From assembly GCA_964563505.1 (NCBI GenBank), contig CAZLXW010000055.1, positions 1 through 26,463 of the forward strand: a stretch of DNA of 26,463 nt, read 5' to 3'. Below are positions 21,102 to 26,463 of the stretch, in pieces. The stretch is from UBA1351 sp964563505 (GTDB taxonomy: Bacteria > Bacillota > Clostridia > Lachnospirales > Vallitaleaceae). Positions within the stretch are counted from its first letter, which is position 1, and every line of letters starts with the position of its first letter. A model generated the notes under the pieces. It was not told the origin of the DNA and ran no database searches. It saw only the letters and a list, made by a program, of their open reading frames with translations. The position numbers were made by a program, and so were the translations under genes.

Positions 21102-22577
21102 TTATTCATTCACCCAACGTCGCCCGTCTTTTTCAATCAAATCATCTGCCACTTTAGGACCATGTGATCCGGCTTCATAATTCGGAAAATCAGGACGCTC
21201 TTTTTTCCATGCATTTTGGATTGCATCAACAAAGCGCCAAGAATATTCAACTTCATCCCAACGTGTAAACAACGTTTTTTCACCTTTCATTGCATCCAGC
21301 AATAGTCGTTCATAGGCTTCAGGACTATTATATCCAACTTCACAATTTTGACAAAAATCCATTTTAACGGGAACGATATCATTGGTCTGTCCCGGTTTTT
21401 TTGCATTAAAGCGAAGAAAAACACCTTCCGTTGGTTGAATACGTATGATTAATTGATTGGGCGTCATTTCATCAAGTTCTTTTAAATAAAGTATTTTTGC
21501 TAGTGATTTAAACTGAATAACAACTTCTACCGTTTTCTCTTTTAAGCGCTTTCCTGTGCGTATATAAAAGGGTACTCCAGACCATCGGAAGTTTTCAATT
21601 TCCATCTTTAAGGCAATATATGTTTCTATATCTGAGTCAGGGTCCGTACGTCGCTCTTGTCGATAACCATTGAATCCCTTGTCTTCATTTGGACCATATT
21701 GTCCGCGAACGACATAATCATTCACTTCATCTTCCTCATAAATTTTAAGGCCTTTAAGAACTTTGACTTTTTCATCCCGAATGGATTCTGTATCTAATCG
21801 CACGGGTGGCTCCATTGCTGTTAGAGCTAATAATTGTAGCAGGTGATTTTGAAGCATATCTTTCATTGCACCCGCTTTTTCATAATATCCGCCTCGTTCT
21901 TCAACCGGCAATGTTTCTGTACTTGTAATCTGAATATGATCAATATACTTATTATTCCAAATTGGTTCAAAAAAAGCATTTGCAAAACGAATAACCATAA
22001 TATTTTGAAGCATTTCTTTACCTAAATAATGATCAATTCGATAGATGTTTTCTTCTCCAAAAGCATGTGTTATGTGCTTACTTAATGCCTTTGCTGATTC
22101 TAAATCTTTACCAAAGGGCTTTTCAATAACAACACGTTTATAGCTTCCATTGTCACTGGCTAGTCCATATTCGTGCAATTTTTCGACAATAACACCAAAA
22201 TATTCCGGACTCACAGCTAAATAAAACATTCGATTGCCCCGAGTCTCAAATTTATGTTCTAATTTGCACAAAGCTGTATCAAATTCAAGATATTCTTCAG
22301 TTCCGTCAAAATTTAAGCGATAATAAAATATTCTTGATTTCAAGTTCTTCCATATGCTTTCATCGTAGCTGTTTCGACTGAATTCTTTTAAAGCGACTTC
22401 TATTTCTTCAACAAAATCTTCCGTTGTTTTGTCACGACGTCCTACAGCAACCACAAAAAAATTATCCGGTAATTGTTTTTCTATAAGTAAGTTATATAAA
22501 GCAGGAACAAGCTTTCTTTTTGTTAAATCACCTGTCCCACCAAATATAACCATTGCATTTCCTAGTTCACTTATCAT
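21102..22577 (-). CDS. zwf: Glucose-6-phosphate 1-dehydrogenase
   Basis: 491-residue enzyme that oxidises glucose-6-phosphate to 6-phosphogluconolactone, usually making NADPH. NADP-binding GGTGDLTKRKL is at 13-23, EKPFGKD at 152-158, and the catalytic RIDHYLGKE at 180-188 contains the active-site His183. The substrate-binding stretch FYIRTGKRL is present, and the length matches bacterial G6PDHs. AAGGAG lies 8 nt before the ATG. Pathway partners (pgl, gnd) are not beside it; instead it is followed by a cyclase-family hydrolase. Its promoter sits within the end of hemZ and carries a PerR-like palindrome over the -10, which would fit NADPH demand during oxidative stress. Confidence 0.97.
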   Translation of the reverse strand: MISELGNAMVIFGGTGDLTKRKLVPALYNLLIEKQLPDNFFVVAVGRRDKTTEDFVEEIEVALKEFSRNSYDESIWKNLKSRIFYYRLNFDGTEEYLEFDTALCKLEHKFETRGNRMFYLAVSPEYFGVIVEKLHEYGLASDNGSYKRVVIEKPFGKDLESAKALSKHITHAFGEENIYRIDHYLGKEMLQNIMVIRFANAFFEPIWNNKYIDHIQITSTETLPVEERGGYYEKAGAMKDMLQNHLLQLLALTAMEPPVRLDTESIRDEKVKVLKGLKIYEEDEVNDYVVRGQYGPNEDKGFNGYRQERRTDPDSDIETYIALKMEIENFRWSGVPFYIRTGKRLKEKTVEVVIQFKSLAKILYLKELDEMTPNQLIIRIQPTEGVFLRFNAKKPGQTNDIVPVKMDFCQNCEVGYNSPEAYERLLLDAMKGEKTLFTRWDEVEYSWRFVDAIQNAWKKERPDFPNYEAGSHGPKVADDLIEKDGRRWVNE

Positions 22578-22609
22578 GGACGCATCTCCTTGTCTATTTG
22601 ATTATTACA

Positions 22610-22624
22610 TGATAATAATTATAC
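22610..22624. promoter_or_regulatory. PerR/Fur-like operator at the zwf promoter
   Basis: TGATAATAATTATAC (plus strand) matches TTATAATNATTATAA at all defined positions except 2 and 15, and the Fur-type 7-1-7 motif TGATAATNATTATCA nearly as well. It overlaps the zwf -10. A second repeat, ATTATTA-5-TAATAAT (22601-22619), overlaps it and is an alternative reading of the same AT-rich stretch. Confidence 0.45.
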
Positions 22625-22646
22625 ACTATTCTTTATTTTCTGTGAA
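22618..22646 (-). promoter_or_regulatory. Promoter of zwf, within the 3' end of hemZ
   Basis: Minus-strand TTCACA (22641-22646) and TATAAT (22618-22623) are 17 bp apart, about 40 nt before the zwf ATG. The -35 lies inside the last codons of hemZ, so zwf can be expressed apart from rel-hemZ. Confidence 0.65.
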
Positions 22647-24089
22647 GTATATTCGCTTTCGCTCAATCATTTCATCAATGCGGTCTATATATATATCAAT
22701 ATTTTTCACATTCTCAACACGTTCAATTTGCCCTTTTTGATCACGAATTTTGGTTGATGCACCTGCGCCAAATGCAAAGATTGACGTTGCCTCTTCAATA
22801 ATTTGCATATTATACATACAAGGTTGTCCGCTTGTGTATCCAATATTTTCATAGGATGCAACCATATTTTTTTGACGATATAGGTAATATGGTTTCATGT
22901 GCATCCGGTGGATTAAAAATTCGCGTGAGTAATCCAAAATTTCCTCCATCTCATTTCGGTTTGCTAAGGAATATGCTTCTTGATTTTCTTTGAGACGTGA
23001 TGAATTTTTGATGGCTAATGTATGGACAGTCACTTCAGAAGGCATGAGTTTTTCTAGCGCTTTAAATGTCTGTTCAACATGTTCTATGTGTTCATTAGGC
23101 AATCCTAAAATTATGTCCATGTTTATTCTTTGAATACCTACTTTTCGGGCAAGATTGAATGCATCTTTTATAGCCTCAACTGAATGCTTTCTACCAATCA
23201 AGTCTAATGTTTCTTGGTTCATTGATTGCGGATTGATTGATATCCGTTGTACACCATATTTCTTGAGCACCATTAATTTCTCTTGAGTAATTGTATCCGG
23301 ACGCCCCGCCTCAACTGTGATTTCTTGAAATTTATCCAAGGGAACGATTTGATGAATTGCCAACAATAAGTTTTCTAATTCTTTTGCCGACAGTGTCGTT
23401 GGCGTCCCACCTCCGATATATAAGGCCCTCAATGTATAGTTTTCATGAACGAGGGGAAGGATTTGATCAAGTTCTTTTTTTAGCGCCATTAGGTACTCTT
23501 GGTGTGTTTGCTGATATTTTTCTATACCGTTCGATGGAAAACTACAATACAAACACCGTGTCGGACAATAGGGTATTCCAAGGTATATGGATGCTAGTGG
23601 TCGCTTGGCAGTAGACGGTGCTTTTAAAAACTCTTCTTCATAAGCAGCAACTTCTAAGGCTAGACTTGCCATTTCAGGTGATAATTTGTAGTCATTGATT
23701 AAAATGGATTCAATCACTTCAAATTGGGAAAGAATGGTTAACTTTTCAGACAATGTATTTTTGATTTTGAAAACCAATTTTGTCGGTCGAATGCCTTGCA
23801 AAATTCCCCATGGTGGATAATATTGCGCCTCTTTGACTAATTGTTCAAATAGAGCCACCTTTATTTGTCGACGTAAATCATTATCTATTTGACGTCTATA
23901 GCTTGAACGGGTTTTTTCTAGCCGAATATAAAAAGAATCGTCATTTATTTCAATAGAAATATCTGAACGATCTTCTTTAGATGTTAACTCAATTGAATAT
24001 TCCGGATAAAACACATGGATTAATACAATACATTCTTGAGGCAAATTATTAAATTTTGTTTTAGTAATGTATAGTTTTTTTATCTGCAT
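22626..24089 (-). CDS. hemZ: HemZ-type radical SAM enzyme (coproporphyrinogen dehydrogenase-like)
   Basis: 487-residue radical SAM protein. The [4Fe-4S]-binding CxxxCxxC is at Cys175, Cys179 and Cys182 (GIPYCPTRCLYCSF), followed by YIGGGTPTTLS, VEAGRPDT, SINPQSMN and GLPNE, all conserved in the HemN/HemZ group. The roughly 165-residue N-terminal extension with PPWGILQGIRPTKL is the mark of HemZ as opposed to HemN or HemW. It is annotated as oxygen-independent coproporphyrinogen III oxidation, though HemZ function in heme-poor clostridia is unsettled. The ATG shares one base with the rel stop (TAATG). No other heme genes occur in the window. Confidence 0.92.
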   Translation of the reverse strand: MQIKKLYITKTKFNNLPQECIVLIHVFYPEYSIELTSKEDRSDISIEINDDSFYIRLEKTRSSYRRQIDNDLRRQIKVALFEQLVKEAQYYPPWGILQGIRPTKLVFKIKNTLSEKLTILSQFEVIESILINDYKLSPEMASLALEVAAYEEEFLKAPSTAKRPLASIYLGIPYCPTRCLYCSFPSNGIEKYQQTHQEYLMALKKELDQILPLVHENYTLRALYIGGGTPTTLSAKELENLLLAIHQIVPLDKFQEITVEAGRPDTITQEKLMVLKKYGVQRISINPQSMNQETLDLIGRKHSVEAIKDAFNLARKVGIQRINMDIILGLPNEHIEHVEQTFKALEKLMPSEVTVHTLAIKNSSRLKENQEAYSLANRNEMEEILDYSREFLIHRMHMKPYYLYRQKNMVASYENIGYTSGQPCMYNMQIIEEATSIFAFGAGASTKIRDQKGQIERVENVKNIDIYIDRIDEMIERKRIYFTENKE

Positions 24090-26329
24090 TAATTATTCGT
24101 CCTCATCACTTCATAGACACCACTAATATTATTCAGTTTTTTGGTAATAATACTCAGTTGATTCGAGTTTTTAATTTCGATTGTAATATTAATTACTGAT
24201 TCGTGGTTATTAGTTGTACGTGCATTCATATTACGTATAGGAACGCCTTCATCTGATAACACCTTTGAAACATCAACCAGCATTCCATTACGGTCTTCTG
24301 CCGTAATTTGAAGGTCTGCCTTGTAAACCATGTCTGATGCGACCTTTTCAATCATCTGCCATTCAGCATCAATTAAACGAGCACGCTCTTCATCGGTAAG
24401 ATTAATAATGTTCACACAATCTGTCCGATGTATGGATATACCACGTCCACGTGTAACAAAACCAACAATTTCATCCCCTGGAACCGGCGTACAGCAACGG
24501 GAAAATCGTACCGCCAAATCTTCAATGCCTTTAACAATAATTCCGGATTTTGATTTTTTGGTTGTGACCTTTTCATTATTTGCATTCACTTCCTTTAAAA
24601 TATCTTCAGGATGAACCTCTTCTTTATGATCTTTTAAATATTCATCATGTAATCGATTAATGATTTGGCCTTCTTTTAACCCTCCATGACCAACTGCTGC
24701 GCATACAGACTCCCAGTCTTTGAATCCATACTTACGAATGACTACTTTTTGATATTTAGGCGCCATAATTTCATGAAGCGGAAGACCTTTACCCTTTGCA
24801 TATTTCTCAAGTAAATCTTTTCCTTTACTAATGTTTTCCTCTTTGAACTCTTTACGGAACCATTGATTAATTTTTGATTTGGCTTGAGAACTTTTCACAA
24901 TATTTAGCCAATCTCGACTAGGGCCTTTTGAGTTTTGCGATGTTAAGATTTCGATGCGATCTCCATTTTTAATCTTCCGATCAAAGGTGACAATTTTACC
25001 ATTTACCCTTGCGCCTACCATCTTGTTTCCGACAGCACTATGAATAAAATATGCAAAATCTATGGGTGTGCTTCCTTGTGGAAGATTAATAACATCACCT
25101 GTTGGTGTAAATGCATAAACTTGATCGCCATATACATCTAAATCTGACTTAAGAACATCCATAAATTCTTTGTTGTCAGACATATCTCTTTGCCATTCAA
25201 GTATTTGGCGTAACCAATTCAACTTTTGTTCTTCGCTTTTTTCCATTGATTGGGTTGTCGAACCTTCTTTATACTTCCAATGGGCTGCAATACCGAACTC
25301 AGCCGTACGATGCATATCATAGGTACGAATCTGCATTTCAAAGGGTTCACCTTCGGGGCCAATAAGCGTTGTATGTAAGGATTGATACATATTCGATTTT
25401 GGCATGGCAATATAATCTTTGAATCGACCCGGAACCGGTGTATATAACTCATGGATTATACCTAAAACACCATAACAGTCTTTAACGCTGCCTACAATAG
25501 CCCGGACTGCAAACAAATCATAAATCTGGTCGATTGTCTTGTTTTGGCTTACCATTTTTTTATATATACTAAAAAAGTGTTTAGGTCGACCGAATACTTC
25601 TGCTTCAATTCCAACTTCTTCAAGATTTAATTTAACTTTTTCAACAACATCTTCAATATAACGTTCACGATCTGAACGTTTTCTTCGAATTTTTTCAACG
25701 ATATCGTAATAAGCATCCTTATCTAAATATCTTAATGCCAAGTCTTCCATTTCAACTTTTATCTTGCTAATACCCAGCCGATGTGCTAAAGGTGCATATA
25801 TATCTAACGTTTCTTTGGCTTTTTCAACTTGTTTATGCTCAGGCATATATGTTAATGTACGCAAGTTATGCAGACGATCAGCCAACTTAATGAGTATTAC
25901 CCGAATATCTTTAGCCATGGCTAAAAACATTTTCCGGTAATTTTCTGCTTGGATTTCTTCTTTGTCCGAGGTGTATGTAATCTGACTCAACTTTGTGACA
26001 CCATCAACAAGCAAGGCAATTTCTTCATTAAATTCCCTTGCTATATCTTCCACAGTATAATCTGTGTCTTCCACAACGTCATGTAAGATTCCTGCAATAA
26101 TGGATTCTTTATCGAGTTCAAGTTCTGCCAAAATATTAGCAACGGCGATCGGATGAATCAGATAGGGTTCTCCTGACTTGCGCAACTGATTTCCATGAGC
26201 AGATTCAGCCAATTTATAAGCTTTTTCTACTAACTCAAAATCCTCGGTTGGATGATATTTTTTTATTTTTTCGATTAATTCCTCAAAACTTTTTGCTGGC
26301 ATATAATCATCACTTTCTTGTCTCATCAT
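24089..26329 (-). CDS. rel: Bifunctional (p)ppGpp synthetase/hydrolase Rel
   Basis: 746-residue stringent-response enzyme that makes ppGpp on stalled ribosomes and degrades it. The HD hydrolase domain has His59 and HDVVED (from His83). The synthetase domain (about 240-350) has GRPKHFFSIYKKM, GRFKDYIAMPK and EMQIRT; the RFKD form (302-305) marks Rel enzymes active in both directions. TGS is at about 405-470, a zinc-finger-like domain with RFSRCCTPVPGDEIVGF lies near 610-640, and ACT is at about 670-746. The start is uncertain: ATGATG at 26329 has no clear ribosome-binding site, and an ATG nine codons later (MPAKSFEEL) has only AAAGTGAT before it. It is first in a transcript with hemZ. Confidence 0.97.
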   Translation of the reverse strand: MMRQESDDYMPAKSFEELIEKIKKYHPTEDFELVEKAYKLAESAHGNQLRKSGEPYLIHPIAVANILAELELDKESIIAGILHDVVEDTDYTVEDIAREFNEEIALLVDGVTKLSQITYTSDKEEIQAENYRKMFLAMAKDIRVILIKLADRLHNLRTLTYMPEHKQVEKAKETLDIYAPLAHRLGISKIKVEMEDLALRYLDKDAYYDIVEKIRRKRSDRERYIEDVVEKVKLNLEEVGIEAEVFGRPKHFFSIYKKMVSQNKTIDQIYDLFAVRAIVGSVKDCYGVLGIIHELYTPVPGRFKDYIAMPKSNMYQSLHTTLIGPEGEPFEMQIRTYDMHRTAEFGIAAHWKYKEGSTTQSMEKSEEQKLNWLRQILEWQRDMSDNKEFMDVLKSDLDVYGDQVYAFTPTGDVINLPQGSTPIDFAYFIHSAVGNKMVGARVNGKIVTFDRKIKNGDRIEILTSQNSKGPSRDWLNIVKSSQAKSKINQWFRKEFKEENISKGKDLLEKYAKGKGLPLHEIMAPKYQKVVIRKYGFKDWESVCAAVGHGGLKEGQIINRLHDEYLKDHKEEVHPEDILKEVNANNEKVTTKKSKSGIIVKGIEDLAVRFSRCCTPVPGDEIVGFVTRGRGISIHRTDCVNIINLTDEERARLIDAEWQMIEKVASDMVYKADLQITAEDRNGMLVDVSKVLSDEGVPIRNMNARTTNNHESVINITIEIKNSNQLSIITKKLNNISGVYEVMRTNN

Positions 26330-26381
26330 TTATGTATATTATGGCTATGCGCCTAAATCATTTATTAAAGTATTATACTCC

Positions 26382-26410
26382 ATTATATTAACAATCGCTC
26401 TAAATTGCAA
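26382..26410 (-). promoter_or_regulatory. Promoter of rel-hemZ
   Basis: Minus-strand TTGCAA (26405-26410) and TATAAT (26382-26387) are 17 bp apart, leaving a leader of about 45 nt. A second TATAAT 10 bp further on lacks a matching -35. Confidence 0.6.
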
Positions 26411-26418
26411 GGAACAAA

Positions 26419-26458
26419 GAGGCTTCGCCTCGTTATAAGTCGGTTGCTTTAGCAACTG
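26419..26458. other. Two small hairpins at the window edge
   Basis: GAGGC-TTC-GCCTC (26419-26431) and CGGTTGC-TTTA-GCAACTG (26441-26458, one G-T pair) stand side by side upstream of the rel promoter. There is no long T run, so they are not typical terminators. They may belong to the end of a gene outside the window or to a dispersed repeat family. Confidence 0.35.
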
Positions 26459-26463
26459 GCTTT

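Noticed and set aside
1..26463. CRISPR arrays, insertion sequences, prophage or tRNA/rRNA genes
   Set aside because: No spaced short repeats, transposase or integrase motifs, or tRNA cloverleaf were found on either strand by reading.

Overview
The window looks like chromosomal DNA from a low-GC, anaerobic Gram-positive bacterium of the class Clostridia. The signs are AT-rich DNA, AGGAGG-type ribosome-binding sites, TTGACA/TATAAT promoters, a T-box leader, an S-layer-homology surface protein, an oxygen-reducing flavodiiron protein, a HemZ-type radical-SAM enzyme and a bifunctional Rel. I cannot name the species. Of about 22 genes, all but three (rplY/ctc, an Rrf2 regulator and an ATP-grasp gene) lie on the minus strand. 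No rRNA, tRNA, CRISPR array, phage or insertion sequence is visible.

Layout. (1) 1-2114: flavodiiron protein (minus) divergent from ribosomal protein L25/CTC (plus), ending at a bidirectional terminator shared with the next block. (2) 2098-7830: a minus-strand series of membrane-fusion adaptor, MacB-type permease, ATPase, AraC regulator and GH4 glycosidase. A clear promoter upstream of the adaptor has a 19-bp palindrome between its -35 and -10. (3) 7862-10367: an ECF S-component-like membrane protein, agmatine deiminase and N-carbamoylputrescine amidase, all overlapping, for agmatine to putrescine. (4) 10464-11782: a CymR-like Rrf2 regulator and a small ATP-grasp ligase on the plus strand. 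(5) 11763-17650: a T-box leader, bacteriohemerythrin, thrS, two half-size ChrA proteins, a glycerol-1-phosphate dehydrogenase and an AEC permease, in one tightly packed minus-strand run. (6) 17666-19196: an SLH-glucosaminidase autolysin gene split by an apparently spurious 100-N gap and a one-base frameshift. (7) 19270-22646: a FabK/nitronate monooxygenase-like flavoenzyme with a FabT-like box, then a cyclase-family hydrolase and zwf. (8) 22626-26410: hemZ and rel, overlapping by one base.

The most notable signal is block 5. The T-box leader, whose candidate specifier is ACU (Thr), does not directly precede thrS. It precedes a complete bacteriohemerythrin gene that overlaps thrS by 4 nt, so an oxygen-binding protein appears to be under tRNA-Thr attenuation and translationally coupled to ThrRS. 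PerR-box-like palindromes sit on the promoters of this transcript, of the flavodiiron gene and of zwf, which suggests a small oxygen/peroxide-response set. ThrRS editing is known in E. coli to be lost on oxidation of an editing-site cysteine, and that cysteine is present here (Cys180). A protective link is therefore a testable inference, not something shown by the sequence.

Two sequence-quality problems matter for reuse: the N gap at 18489-18588 is flanked by identical 55-bp ends, and the autolysin gene has a likely missing base in an A/T run at 18089-18094.
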